A DNA stretch of 64,000 bases from Emcibacteraceae bacterium (GTDB lineage: Bacteria > Pseudomonadota > Alphaproteobacteria > Sphingomonadales > Emcibacteraceae), in the NCBI GenBank assembly GCA_021774795.1, contig JAJFIR010000031.1:310001-374000 (forward strand). The letters are read 5' to 3'. The stretch's first letter is position 1; each line of letters starts with the position of its first letter. The translations under genes and the position numbers were made by a program. Below are positions 37,936-46,632 of the stretch, piece by piece. The notes under the pieces were generated by a model that saw only the letters and a list, made by a program, of their open reading frames with translations, was not told the origin of the DNA and made no database searches.

Positions 37936-38529
37936 TTATTTTGTCGTTTTGACAACCATTTTAAACTTCTCACAAGTTTGTAATTCTTTGTTCCACATTA
38001 ATCGCTCACTCAATGTTTCAAGGCCGCGTCCATATAGGTGAAGATGGCGGGTGCTGGTTCCCTCATTGATGGCGATTGAATGAATATCATCAGGTAAAAA
38101 CCCGATGCCTTGGCCCGGCTTCACGATAACTGTATCAACCAGTTTGATATCTCTTTCCCCCGGCATTAAAGGCCCGTCTACTTCAGGTTCGTAAAGATAA
38201 TTATATTCTTCACCTTCGACGGCACTGATGCAAGCCCAGGTGGTATGATTATGAGGGGGTGTTACTTTCCCCTTATGCATAACATTTAAATATAGGGCAT
38301 AACTATCGTCTTCGTCCTGGGATATTAAATATCTGGTTTGAACTTGGTCGCCAGTTGGTGCAGGAAATTCTTCTTCACACCATAATTCTTCTTTATTGGC
38401 GATATCAACCATCGCGTTCTTTATCTTATCGAGATTTTTCCGACTAACCTCAACCGGACCTGCCATATTTCTCACGTTATTTAAGAGTTCATTTACCTCT
38501 TTTTGCCGGTGTGCTGCTGCTAAACTCAT
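37936..38529 (-). CDS. Cupin thiol dioxygenase-like protein (cysteine dioxygenase family)
   Basis: A 197-residue single-domain cupin. The iron-binding three-His set is H93 and H95 (PPHNHTTWAC) and H150 (DDIHSI), as in cysteine and 3-mercaptopropionate dioxygenases. RHLHLYGRGL (161-170) is also typical. Such enzymes oxidise thiol groups to sulfinates. The exact thiol cannot be told from sequence alone. It starts 4 bases after the serine hydrolase stop on the same strand. Confidence 0.82.
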   Translation of the reverse strand: MSLAAAHRQKEVNELLNNVRNMAGPVEVSRKNLDKIKNAMVDIANKEELWCEEEFPAPTGDQVQTRYLISQDEDDSYALYLNVMHKGKVTPPHNHTTWACISAVEGEEYNYLYEPEVDGPLMPGERDIKLVDTVIVKPGQGIGFLPDDIHSIAINEGTSTRHLHLYGRGLETLSERLMWNKELQTCEKFKMVVKTTK

Positions 38530-38533
38530 ATTT

Positions 38534-39634
38534 TTACATTCCTTTATATTTAATAAGTTTATCCACTATTTCTTGTGCGAAATCATGATAGGGTTGTGTT
38601 GTCGTATTTGACATCATGACAAAGCCAATATCAAGATCCGGTATCATATTTACGTAGGATTTATAGCCGTCATTGCCGCTGTGGTAAATAGTTTGATAAC
38701 CTTTATGTTCTCTACGGTGCCAGCCAAAGCCGACATTATCAAATTTTCCCGACGCTGGCTCCCACATCGATTTCAGCGTTTCCCGTTTTAAAATTCTGTT
38801 ACCGTCAAGTGTACCACCATTTAAATTAACCCGGACCCAACGGATCATGTCATCCACGTTAGATATGAGAGTTGAACTAGGCCCGTGCGCACGGTTATAA
38901 GGATAAATATCAGCTACTTTAAGTTCACCGTCCTTGGGTCGGTGCAGACTATTTAATCGTGTCATATCCGCGTCTTGGATGAGGAGTGTGCTATCAACCA
39001 TACCAAGGGGTAATAAAATATTTTCCCAGACATAGTCTTCAAATGATATTCCTGCCGCTTTCGCGATGACATCACCGAGCACTTCGTAGCCTGTGTTTGA
39101 ATATTGATAAATCGTGTTTGGCTCGTGGGTCAGAAATTTGTGTGAGACAAAATTACGCACAAATCGCTCCAGCGCGTCTTCGTCATAATCGGGGTCATGC
39201 CAGGGATCACTGTCAAAATCTGGCATACCGGAAATATGGCTTGCGAGTTGCCTGATCGTAATATTCTTATATCTGTTGTCGACAAGCACAAAATACGGAA
39301 GAATATCCACGACCGGTTTATCGACATCAAGCTTCCCCTGTTCATGCAGTTGCATCAAAGCAGTAGCCACAAATGTTTTGGTAACGGAGGCCATATGGAA
39401 AAGTGATTTACTGGTTTCCGGTTCTTTAGTGTATATATTTTTTATACCAAAAGTTTTTTGAAACAAAACATCATCTTTTGAAACAACTGCAAAAACGAAC
39501 CCTTGTACATTATGCTCGGCCATGGCTTGTTCGATAAAGGGCGTAAAGATTTTATCCAACGCCGCTTCATTTGCCGCAACGACGTTTGGCAATAAGAATA
39601 TGAGTGACACAATTCCAATAAATATTTTTCTCAT
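38534..39634 (-). CDS. Serine hydrolase, beta-lactamase/PBP4* family, exported
   Basis: A 366-residue protein with signal peptide (residues 1-21) and a class C beta-lactamase-like fold. The catalytic S-x-x-K is in MASVTKTFVATAL, the Y-x-N in YQYSNTGYEVLG, and the HSGNDGYKSY region supplies the third motif. These proteins can be esterases, peptidases or penicillin-binding proteins; a true beta-lactamase is unlikely. I chose the ATG at 39634 because a signal peptide follows; a longer frame from 39733 adds 33 residues with no such feature. Confidence 0.88.
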   Translation of the reverse strand: MRKIFIGIVSLIFLLPNVVAANEAALDKIFTPFIEQAMAEHNVQGFVFAVVSKDDVLFQKTFGIKNIYTKEPETSKSLFHMASVTKTFVATALMQLHEQGKLDVDKPVVDILPYFVLVDNRYKNITIRQLASHISGMPDFDSDPWHDPDYDEDALERFVRNFVSHKFLTHEPNTIYQYSNTGYEVLGDVIAKAAGISFEDYVWENILLPLGMVDSTLLIQDADMTRLNSLHRPKDGELKVADIYPYNRAHGPSSTLISNVDDMIRWVRVNLNGGTLDGNRILKRETLKSMWEPASGKFDNVGFGWHRREHKGYQTIYHSGNDGYKSYVNMIPDLDIGFVMMSNTTTQPYHDFAQEIVDKLIKYKGM

Positions 39635-39717
39635 CAGATGACCCTTTAAATACTCTACTCCCTTTATATCTAAACCTCTGAGGCGGTTTTTGCAATAAAG
39701 CACGCGTAAAATGTAAG

Positions 39718-39747
39718 TTGACGCGGCACGCACGATACGGTTTTATA
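39718..39747 (+). promoter_or_regulatory. Possible promoter for M28 peptidase
   Basis: TTGACG (39718-39723) and TTTATA (39742-39747) with an 18-base spacer precede the peptidase ATG (39779) by about 32 bases. AGGGAG provides the ribosome-binding site. Confidence 0.45.
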
Positions 39748-39778
39748 TATAAAGAAAATAAAAATAGGGAGAATTCGC

Positions 39779-41173
39779 ATGCCGTCTCAGCTAGCGTTAA
39801 TCAGAAAATTTATTATTGCGACAATTAACCTCTTCGTCTGGGGTGGATTAGCCATCGCACAGGAAGTGCCGCCACAAGAACTGCCGATGATCCATCAATT
39901 GGTGAAAGATGTTTCAAAAGAAAGAATTGAAAAAGACATCCGTAAATTGGTTAGTTTCGGTACGCGACATACATTATCCGATACTGTCTCAGAAACGCGC
40001 GGCATCGGCGCGGCGCGGCGTTGGATTTTCGCTGAGTTTGAGAAGATCGGCGCGGAATGTGGAAATTGTCTTGAGGTGATGTATATAAGCGATACGATAT
40101 CCGGCGAGAACCGCATCCCGGAGCCCACAGAAGTTGTTAGTGTTATCGCGATCCAGCGCGGAATGCACGATCCAAACCGTTATGTTGCTATGTCGGGGGA
40201 TATTGATAGCCGCATATCTGATCCTTTAAACGGTATCGATGATAGTCCGGGGGCAAATGATAACGCGTCGGGTATGGCTGGTGTCATCGAAGCGGCGCGT
40301 GTCCTTAGCAAACATAAATTTTCAGGTTCAATTATTTACATGGGCCTATCCGGTGAAGAACAGGGGCTATTTGGTGGCCAAATTGTTGCTAAACATGCGC
40401 TTGAAAATAACTGGCGTATTAAAGCAGTGCTTAATAACGACATGATCGGCAATATTACCGGAATTGACGGCGTGACGGATAATACCACGGCACGTGTTTT
40501 TTCGGAAGGTACTCGCGATGTTGAAACACCGGAAGAAGGACGCGCCCGCCGTTTCGCCGGCGGTGAAGTGGATAGTCCGTCCAGAAACATTGCCCGTTTC
40601 ATTGACCGCCAGGCAGATAAATATATACCTAACCTGGATGTTATGATGATCTACCGACTTGACCGGTTTGGCCGCGGAGGGCATCATCGTCCCTTTAACG
40701 CTGTTGGCATTCCCGGTGTACGTATTATGGAAACACACGAACATTATGACCGGCAGCATCAAGATATTCGCGTTGAGGATGGCCGCGAATATGGTGATGT
40801 GATTGAAGGGGTTAATTTCGAATATGCAGCGAAACTTACGTCCCTTAACATCGTCAATCTTGCCGAAATGGCGTCCGCCCCGCCCTTTCCGGCTGATGTT
40901 GAATTAAAAGGCGCCGTGCGTGCGTCGGCCGTCATCAGTTGGAAAAAACCAACCGGTGAAATGGCTGAGAATCTAGCCGGTTACAAAGTATATTGGCGCC
41001 TTACCGATGCAAATCAATGGACAAACAGCAAATATGTTGGCGATGTGGAAACATATACTTTTGAAAACCTGGTAATAGATAACTATTATTTTGGTGTTGT
41101 TGCCGTTGCCACAAATGGTGCGCAAACCCCCGTAGTATTCCCGGGACCGATGGGATCTTTCGGTGAATACTGA
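39779..41173 (+). CDS. M28-family zinc aminopeptidase, exported, with C-terminal fibronectin-III-like domain
   Basis: A 464-residue secreted metallopeptidase. Signal peptide at residues 1-30 (cleavage near AIAQE). The M28 core runs to about residue 370: GANDNASGM (metal Asp), LSGEEQGLFGG (catalytic Glu and metal Glu), LNNDMIGN and ETHEHYDRQHQ supply the remaining ligands. The last 95 residues (from about PADVELKG) are a fibronectin-III-like module ending YYFGVVAVATNG and PGPMGSFGEY. Substrates are probably peptides in the periplasm or medium. A near-copy of its last 30 codons survives at 42571, so a second gene once lay downstream. Confidence 0.93.
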   Translation: MPSQLALIRKFIIATINLFVWGGLAIAQEVPPQELPMIHQLVKDVSKERIEKDIRKLVSFGTRHTLSDTVSETRGIGAARRWIFAEFEKIGAECGNCLEVMYISDTISGENRIPEPTEVVSVIAIQRGMHDPNRYVAMSGDIDSRISDPLNGIDDSPGANDNASGMAGVIEAARVLSKHKFSGSIIYMGLSGEEQGLFGGQIVAKHALENNWRIKAVLNNDMIGNITGIDGVTDNTTARVFSEGTRDVETPEEGRARRFAGGEVDSPSRNIARFIDRQADKYIPNLDVMMIYRLDRFGRGGHHRPFNAVGIPGVRIMETHEHYDRQHQDIRVEDGREYGDVIEGVNFEYAAKLTSLNIVNLAEMASAPPFPADVELKGAVRASAVISWKKPTGEMAENLAGYKVYWRLTDANQWTNSKYVGDVETYTFENLVIDNYYFGVVAVATNGAQTPVVFPGPMGSFGEY

Positions 41174-41301
41174 TTACCTAATCAAGGCAGTAGTTGATTT
41201 GATATTAGTTGGTTTTCGTTTCCAAATTAGGCATTTTATTGAACAGTCCCCTCTGCGTAATATAGAATTTAGGTGGTATGAGTTTATATTCAATTATCCT
41301 A

Positions 41302-42438
41302 CTACCCTCTAAATAAATTTAAGTAATCCTGAAACACAAATAATCGGTAACGTCTTTGTAAGGTCACTTCTTCCAGAATACCATAACGCACAAGGTCTGC
41401 TACCAAAGAGCTTGCTGTATTCGTGGTAGTGTTCAAATGAATTGAAGCTGCTTTTACATCCATAATAGGTTGTCTATAAAAATTTTGCATGAGTGACTGA
41501 ACATTATTTTGTCTCCGTGTACTAAAGTGGGGCAACACTTCACGCTCAATACGTTCTTTCATAGAAACAATCTCCCTGAACACAGCAATTGAAGATGCAG
41601 CCGTCTCTTTAATTCCATGAAGGAAAAATACCAACCAGTCTTTCATGTGATCACCCTCACGAACAGCCATTAAATGATCGACATAAGCTGTTTTATTCCG
41701 CTCGAAATAATCTGACAAATAAAGTGCCGGTTGGGCGAGCAATTTCTCAGAAGCTAGATAAAGTGATATCATCAAGCGTCCAAGCCGACCATTACCATCT
41801 AAAAAAGGATGTATAGTTTCGAATTGGTAATGAGCAATCGCAATCTTAATCAATGGTGATACTATAATGGCATCATCATGAAGAAACTTTTCCATATCAC
41901 TCATAAAATCAGGAACATGCTCATGGTATGGTGGTACGAAGACTGCATTGTTTAGGCTTACTCCAATCCAGTTTTGACTGGTGCGAAACTCACCTGGTTG
42001 TTTATTCTTTCCACGCACTCCCTGCATTAAAATTTTATGAGTTTCTTTAAGCAAACGATTGGATAATGGAATGGTAGTAAGTTGATCAATAGAGAATTGA
42101 ATAGCTTTTATATAATTTTGTACTTCACTCCAATCGTCTCTCGCTTCTGGTGAAATATCATCTGCGTCCTTGAAAGCATCTTCAATATTCGTTTGTGTTC
42201 CCTCAATACGACTTGATTGAGTTGCCTCTTTCGCAACATACGTAGCAATAAAGAAATCAATATCGGGTATAAGCTGAGAATAAGCATTCAATTCTCCTAA
42301 TGCACGATCAGCTTGCCCAAGCAAATGCTGTATCTTTGGATCAGAAATAATCCAGTCATGACTAATGATTGTCGGAACAAAGCTCTTATATTGATATTGG
42401 GCTTCATAGTGCCCCGCCTGATAGTCATTTAAATTCAT
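41302..42438 (-). CDS. Fic domain protein (AMP transferase), class II with self-inhibitory motif
   Basis: A 378-residue protein that probably adds AMP from ATP to target protein hydroxyls. The Fic core is HPFLDGNGRLGR at residues 210-221 (catalytic H210). The N-terminal inhibitory helix is present within the same chain as SSRIEG (S75 to E79-G80), making it class II; R221 is the arginine that E79 would lock. A C-terminal winged-helix-like domain (about 300-378, with KAASIHLNTTTNTASSLVADL) suggests DNA binding or autoregulation. No separate antitoxin is adjacent. It sits between the M28 gene and a severed copy of that gene, so it looks acquired. Target unknown. Confidence 0.94.
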   Translation of the reverse strand: MNLNDYQAGHYEAQYQYKSFVPTIISHDWIISDPKIQHLLGQADRALGELNAYSQLIPDIDFFIATYVAKEATQSSRIEGTQTNIEDAFKDADDISPEARDDWSEVQNYIKAIQFSIDQLTTIPLSNRLLKETHKILMQGVRGKNKQPGEFRTSQNWIGVSLNNAVFVPPYHEHVPDFMSDMEKFLHDDAIIVSPLIKIAIAHYQFETIHPFLDGNGRLGRLMISLYLASEKLLAQPALYLSDYFERNKTAYVDHLMAVREGDHMKDWLVFFLHGIKETAASSIAVFREIVSMKERIEREVLPHFSTRRQNNVQSLMQNFYRQPIMDVKAASIHLNTTTNTASSLVADLVRYGILEEVTLQRRYRLFVFQDYLNLFRG

Positions 42439-42525
42439 ATCTCAAATCTCACCCCAGTTTCTCATTTATAATATTTCTTATAGTAGATTCTCCTGACTTG
42501 CAATATTTAATGTCAGTTTTGTATG

Positions 42526-42563
42526 TATTTTCTGATATTAAAATTACATTATGTCAGAAAATA
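42526..42563. promoter_or_regulatory. Perfect 10-bp inverted repeat upstream of Fic gene
   Basis: TATTTTCTGA (42526-42535) and TCAGAAAATA (42554-42563) are exact inverted copies 18 bases apart. Additional CTGAC (42493-42497) and GTCAG (42512-42516) half-sites lie between it and the Fic start. The spacing suits an operator, possibly for the Fic protein's own winged-helix domain. Confidence 0.5.
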
Positions 42564-42570
42564 TAAAACT

Positions 42571-42675
42571 ATGGTAGTTATCAATTATTATTTTGGTGTT
42601 GTTGCCGTTGCCAACGACGGTGCGGAAACGCCAGTCGTATTCCCCGGGCCGATGGGATCCTTCGGCGGGTATTAA
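42571..42675 (+). pseudogene. 3' remnant of a second M28 peptidase gene
   Basis: This 34-codon frame reads MVVINYYFGVVAVANDGAET then TPVVFPGPMGSFGGY and stop. It is nearly the same as the last residues of the M28 peptidase at 39779-41173 (LVIDNYYFGVVAVATNGAQT ... GSFGEY), including about 28 bases of exact DNA identity. No upstream part of the gene remains. It is the tail of a tandem paralogue, cut at about 42570 where the Fic segment begins. Any translated product would be non-functional. Confidence 0.88.
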
Positions 42676-42691
42676 AGCGAAATCTCAAAAG

Positions 42692-42725
42692 AAAATAAAA
42701 GGCTAGGGTATTTCCCAGCCTTTAT
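42692..42725 (-). terminator. Terminator of gshA (hairpin, possibly bidirectional)
   Basis: AAAAGGCTAGGG (42697-42708) pairs with CCCAGCCTTT (42714-42723) with one bulged A; on the minus strand the stem is followed by TTTTATTTTC. It lies 6 bases beyond the gshA stop and also follows the M28 remnant on the plus strand. Confidence 0.8.
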
Positions 42726-42730
42726 ACTTA

Positions 42731-44092
42731 TCAGAAAGAGCAATCCTTGAAGACCATAGAGATGTCTTTGTCCCATTCCCCGTAATAGCAATCCAACATC
42801 CTTTGCGCGGTTGTTTTTCCGCTTTCGGCAGTTTCAAAAAGTGACTTCAAGAAAACCCGCTCATCTTCACCGCTGTTATTAAAATGAGCCCGTCGTTCAA
42901 GACCTTCCGCAGAAATTTTCAGCATTTGCAGCGCAAGGTTCTGCGTTGTACCATTTCTGAAAGGCACCTTAAGTGCATCTCTGGGCACATTATCCCGTAA
43001 ATGCTGATGTTCTTCATGTGTCCAATCTTTTACCATATCCCACGCAGCATCAAGAGATGTTTGATCATATAATAATCCGACCCAAAGTGCTGGAAGTGCA
43101 CAAATTCGGCTCCATGTGCCACCATCAGCACCGCGCATTTCAAGGAATTTCTTTAATCGCACTTCCGGGAATAATGTACTCATATGATCTTCCCAGTCCG
43201 CTATGGTCGGGAGCTCTCCTTCAAAGCCTTCTAATTTTCCGTTCATGAAATCCTTAAATGATTTACCGGAAACGTCACGGTAAATGCCATTCCGATGAAC
43301 AAAATACATTGGCACATTAAGCACATGGTCAACATATGCTTCAAATCCCATACCATCTTCAAAAACAAATGGTAAAATACCGCAGCGATCAGGGTCAGTA
43401 TCTGTCCAAATATGAGAACGGTAGCTTTGAAAGCCGTTTGGTTTGCCTTCTGTGAAGGGTGAGGCTGCGAAGATCGCAGTAGCGAGAGGTTGCAGTGCGA
43501 GTGAAACGCGGAATTTTTTTACCATGTCCGCTTCGCTGGAATAATCAAGATTTACTTGAATGGTGCAGGTCCTTAGCATCATATCAAGACCTAGATTGCC
43601 TTTTTTTGGCATATAATCACGCATGATATTATAGCGGCCTTTGGGCATAATCGGCACATCTTCGCGTTTAGTGTTAGCGTTAAATCCCATACCAATATAA
43701 TTAATGCCAAGTTTTTCACTTACGGCTTGAGCTTGGCGAAGATGGCTGTTGGATTCTGCGCACGTTTGATGCAATGTTTTAACCATCGCCCCGGAAAGTT
43801 CAAGTTGGCCACCCGGTTCCAAAGTTACAGACTGACCATCTTTTTTAAGGCCAATTATATAATCGCCTTCCATAATTGGCTGCCAATCAAATTCAGTTTT
43901 TAAGGCTTCTAAAATAGCCCTGATACTGCGCTTGCCTTCATAAGGGACCGGTTTCTGACTATCAACACAATAAACAAATTTTTCATGTTCTGTGCCAATG
44001 GTCCATTCACTTTCGGGCTTTGAGCCAGATGCTATATAGTCTATTAATTGTTGTTTGGATTCTATAATGGCGTCTCGGGAAATACTGGTCAC
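42731..44092 (-). CDS. gshA: Glutamate-cysteine ligase (plant/alphaproteobacterial type)
   Basis: First step of glutathione synthesis. The 453-residue protein belongs to the GCS2 family shared with plants rather than the E. coli type. Seen are GTEHEKFVY (residues 33-41), ILEALKTEFDWQPIMEGD, LEPGGQLELSGA, TCTIQVNLDYSSEADM and EMRGADGGTWSRICALPALWVGLLYD (in parts). It is followed by a terminator and stands alone. Confidence 0.96.
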   Translation of the reverse strand: MTSISRDAIIESKQQLIDYIASGSKPESEWTIGTEHEKFVYCVDSQKPVPYEGKRSIRAILEALKTEFDWQPIMEGDYIIGLKKDGQSVTLEPGGQLELSGAMVKTLHQTCAESNSHLRQAQAVSEKLGINYIGMGFNANTKREDVPIMPKGRYNIMRDYMPKKGNLGLDMMLRTCTIQVNLDYSSEADMVKKFRVSLALQPLATAIFAASPFTEGKPNGFQSYRSHIWTDTDPDRCGILPFVFEDGMGFEAYVDHVLNVPMYFVHRNGIYRDVSGKSFKDFMNGKLEGFEGELPTIADWEDHMSTLFPEVRLKKFLEMRGADGGTWSRICALPALWVGLLYDQTSLDAAWDMVKDWTHEEHQHLRDNVPRDALKVPFRNGTTQNLALQMLKISAEGLERRAHFNNSGEDERVFLKSLFETAESGKTTAQRMLDCYYGEWDKDISMVFKDCSF

Positions 44093-44156
44093 TTTTAAGC
44101 CCTCTTTTTATTGACGTGCGATTTGCTTTTGCGGCACATTATTCATCATGTAAGAA

Positions 44157-44891
44157 TTAAGGATGCAATGTCAATAGGCCGTTTCTAACTTCATAGCCAC
44201 TTAATTGATTTAGAAAACTCATACCCAGAAGTGATATATCCAAGTCCCCCTGATTTATAAATCCTTCAACATTTTCTGCTCTAATAGGACCGACCTCGAT
44301 TGCGCCTATATTGACTTGCGCGCTATAAACTATTCCATTTGCCGTAGAAGCAGGCATATTGAATGATACTTGATCAAGATTGTAACCAATTCTTTCGGCG
44401 TCTTTCATATTTAAAACCACATGTGTCGCGCCCGTATCAATCATGAAATCGATATCAATGCCATTTATCTCTGCCGTAACCTTAAAGTGACCGCTTTGAT
44501 CAGCACGAAAGGTTATGTCTTCGCCCTGAATATTTCCACTAGGTGGATTGAATTCGCTGGCCAAACGCCCATTACCGTTCCAAATGGAATATCCAAGTCC
44601 GAGTATTCCGAAAATAAGCACCCAGCCCGCAACATTACGCAGCGCCTGCCCCGGGTTACTAATGATATGTCCAATCAGACCTGCTCCCACGAGCGCGAGA
44701 AGGAGAAAGTCATATACCAAACTTGTCGCCTGTCCTTTAGACAAACCATCACTTAATACCCAAGCTATGACCAAAGTAAGCAAGACGACACCGGTAACAA
44801 CAAACATAAATGATCTTATTGATTTTTTTGGCGGTTTCGGATTACTTTCGTTTGAAGGCTTTCCCCAAGGTGAGTGTTCATTATCATTCAT
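44157..44891 (-). CDS. Retropepsin-like aspartic protease, membrane-anchored (TIGR02281)
   Basis: A 244-residue protein with three hydrophobic helices (about residues 28-48, 58-78 and 86-105) followed by a single-lobed aspartic protease domain. The active site is D152 in FMIDTGATHVVL, and LLGMSFLNQLSGYEVRNGLL near the end is the usual closing segment. Clan AA proteins of this type are widespread in alphaproteobacteria and presumably act as homodimers on the periplasmic side. Its start overlaps the rsmE end by 8 bases. Confidence 0.9.
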   Translation of the reverse strand: MNDNEHSPWGKPSNESNPKPPKKSIRSFMFVVTGVVLLTLVIAWVLSDGLSKGQATSLVYDFLLLALVGAGLIGHIISNPGQALRNVAGWVLIFGILGLGYSIWNGNGRLASEFNPPSGNIQGEDITFRADQSGHFKVTAEINGIDIDFMIDTGATHVVLNMKDAERIGYNLDQVSFNMPASTANGIVYSAQVNIGAIEVGPIRAENVEGFINQGDLDISLLGMSFLNQLSGYEVRNGLLTLHP

Positions 44892-45621
44892 TTGACCAAT
44901 CCCCTATAAAAGAGTGCCATAGAGATAGTGCCACGACCGCCGCCGTATCAGCGCGCAAAATACGCGGCCCTAATGTTACTGCGACCGAGTTTTTATGGCT
45001 TCTGATCATTTGGCGTTCCTGATCAGTGAACCCACCTTCCGGTCCGATTAAAACAGCCCATTTTGCATCCAACTCGTTGATATCTTTCATTTGAACTGCG
45101 TCACCAGCTTCATCACAGAATATTAACTTTCGGTCTTCTGGCCATTCAGACAGCAAATCAGATAGCGACGTCATGCCGCCAATTTCTGGAACCGTCATTC
45201 GACCACACTGTTCGGCGGCCTCGATCGCATTTGCCTGCAATTTGTCAAATTTCAGTCGGTCGAGATTAGTACGCTCTGTTTTTACAGGGCGTATTAGATT
45301 TACGCCTAGTTCTGTGGCTTTTTGCATCATATAATCCAGACGCGCTTTTTTTATCGGGGCAAACAAATACCATAAATCGGACTCAAAAATCTGGTCAGCC
45401 ACTTTTTCTCGGACGGTGACATTTGCTTTTCCCTTGCCGACTTTTGTTACTTCTGCAATCCATTCACCCTGTTCGCCGTTAAAAAAGCTAACATAATCGC
45501 CCATATTTATACGCATGACATTGACCAGATAATGACCTTGACCGTTTTTAACTAATATAACAGTCCCAGCTTTTAATTCAGTCTGCACATAAAGTCTTGT
45601 TTTGGGGTTTTTATTCGACAT
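44884..45621 (-). CDS. rsmE: 16S rRNA m3U1498 methyltransferase RsmE
   Basis: Methylates N3 of U1498 in 16S rRNA. N-terminal PUA-like domain (about residues 1-70), then a SPOUT knot with VKTERTNLDRLK, AAEQCGRMTVPEI, LIGPEGGFTDQE and LGPRILRADTAAVVAL. I chose the ATG at 45621 (245 residues, MSNKNPKTRLYV), preceded by AGG; a frame from 45651 adds 10 residues but would run through a 16-bp palindrome. Divergent from ubiA. Confidence 0.95.
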   Translation of the reverse strand: MSNKNPKTRLYVQTELKAGTVILVKNGQGHYLVNVMRINMGDYVSFFNGEQGEWIAEVTKVGKGKANVTVREKVADQIFESDLWYLFAPIKKARLDYMMQKATELGVNLIRPVKTERTNLDRLKFDKLQANAIEAAEQCGRMTVPEIGGMTSLSDLLSEWPEDRKLIFCDEAGDAVQMKDINELDAKWAVLIGPEGGFTDQERQMIRSHKNSVAVTLGPRILRADTAAVVALSLWHSFIGDWSNE

Positions 45622-45636
45622 TTGACCTAATTCATT

Positions 45637-45652
45637 TATGACTATAGTCATA
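45637..45652. promoter_or_regulatory. 16-bp perfect palindrome between rsmE and ubiA
   Basis: TATGACTATAGTCATA reads the same on both strands. It lies in the 66 bases between the rsmE start (45621) and the ubiA start (45688), so it could be an operator shared by both promoters. No known regulator is assigned. Confidence 0.55.
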
Positions 45653-45687
45653 TGATAATCATCAAATGCAAAAACACAATTGACTAA

Positions 45688-46632
45688 ATGACTAAATTAG
45701 ACGAACGCATAAAAAATGCCCCTGAAGATACGGTGCAAAAAAATTGGGTGAATAAGTTATCACCGGATTTCGCGTTGGGATATCTTCAATTAATGAGAGC
45801 CGATCGCCCCATCGGCACATGGTTACTATTATGGCCCGGATTATGGTCGATAATACTCGCTAATCACTTTAACGATGACCCCTCTATATTGCCAAATCTT
45901 GAACTTATGCTCTTATTTTTATTAGGAGCTTTTGTGATGAGAGGAGCGGGCTGCGTGGTCAACGATCTTTGGGATAAGGATGCTGATGCACTGATCGAGC
46001 GAACAAAAGGCCGCCCTTTACCCAGTGGCAGAGTGTCCGTTTTTGGTGCATTTGTCTTTCTTGCATTTTTATGTGTTATTGGACTTCTTATCCTTTTGCA
46101 ACTTCAACCATTTGCGCGGCTTGTTGGTACGATATCGCTTATTCTAATCGTGATTTATCCGTTGATGAAACGCGTTACTTACTGGCCACAATTGATGTTA
46201 GGATTTACGTTTAATTGGGGGGCATTGCTTGGCTGGGCTGCAGTTACCGGAACCATAGAAATACCTGCGCTGATATTATATGCAGGGGGGGTATTTTGGA
46301 CGCTGGGGTACGACACGATATATGCCCACCAAGACAGACTTGACGATCTGATCGTCGGCGTAAAATCAACGGCTCTGAAGTTTGGTGAGAAAACACACAT
46401 ATGGCTGTCTGTTTTTTATCTTATATGTTTCTCGTTGCTGCTTTACGCCGGATGGCTGGTGCAAATGAATGTTGGATTTTACTTCGCAATGATATTTGCC
46501 GGGGGGCATTTAATATATCAACTTAAGAAACTTGATATTGATGACCGCGATATGTGCCTGGCGTTATTTAAATCAAACCATCATTTTGGAATGATTGTTT
46601 TTATAGGCACGCTACTGGGTCATATAGCCTAG
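45688..46632 (+). CDS. ubiA: 4-hydroxybenzoate octaprenyltransferase
   Basis: Attaches the polyprenyl tail to 4-hydroxybenzoate in ubiquinone synthesis, in the inner membrane. The 314-residue protein has about eight helices. The two Asp-rich sites are NDLWDKDADALIERTKGRPL (near residues 91-110) and DTIYAHQDRLDD (near 209-220); the second is typical of UbiA. RADRPIGTWLLLWPGLW near the N-terminus also fits. The stop overlaps the convergent glycosyltransferase by 4 bases. Confidence 0.96.
   Translation: MTKLDERIKNAPEDTVQKNWVNKLSPDFALGYLQLMRADRPIGTWLLLWPGLWSIILANHFNDDPSILPNLELMLLFLLGAFVMRGAGCVVNDLWDKDADALIERTKGRPLPSGRVSVFGAFVFLAFLCVIGLLILLQLQPFARLVGTISLILIVIYPLMKRVTYWPQLMLGFTFNWGALLGWAAVTGTIEIPALILYAGGVFWTLGYDTIYAHQDRLDDLIVGVKSTALKFGEKTHIWLSVFYLICFSLLLYAGWLVQMNVGFYFAMIFAGGHLIYQLKKLDIDDRDMCLALFKSNHHFGMIVFIGTLLGHIA

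Noticed and set aside
38534-39634. Functional beta-lactamase (antibiotic resistance) gene
   Set aside because: The S-x-x-K and Y-x-N motifs define the broad serine hydrolase family; nothing specific to true class C beta-lactamases or a resistance context is seen.
41302-42438. Fic gene as the toxin of a two-gene Fic/antitoxin system
   Set aside because: The inhibitory SxxxEG motif is inside the Fic protein itself (class II) and no small antitoxin ORF is adjacent on either side.
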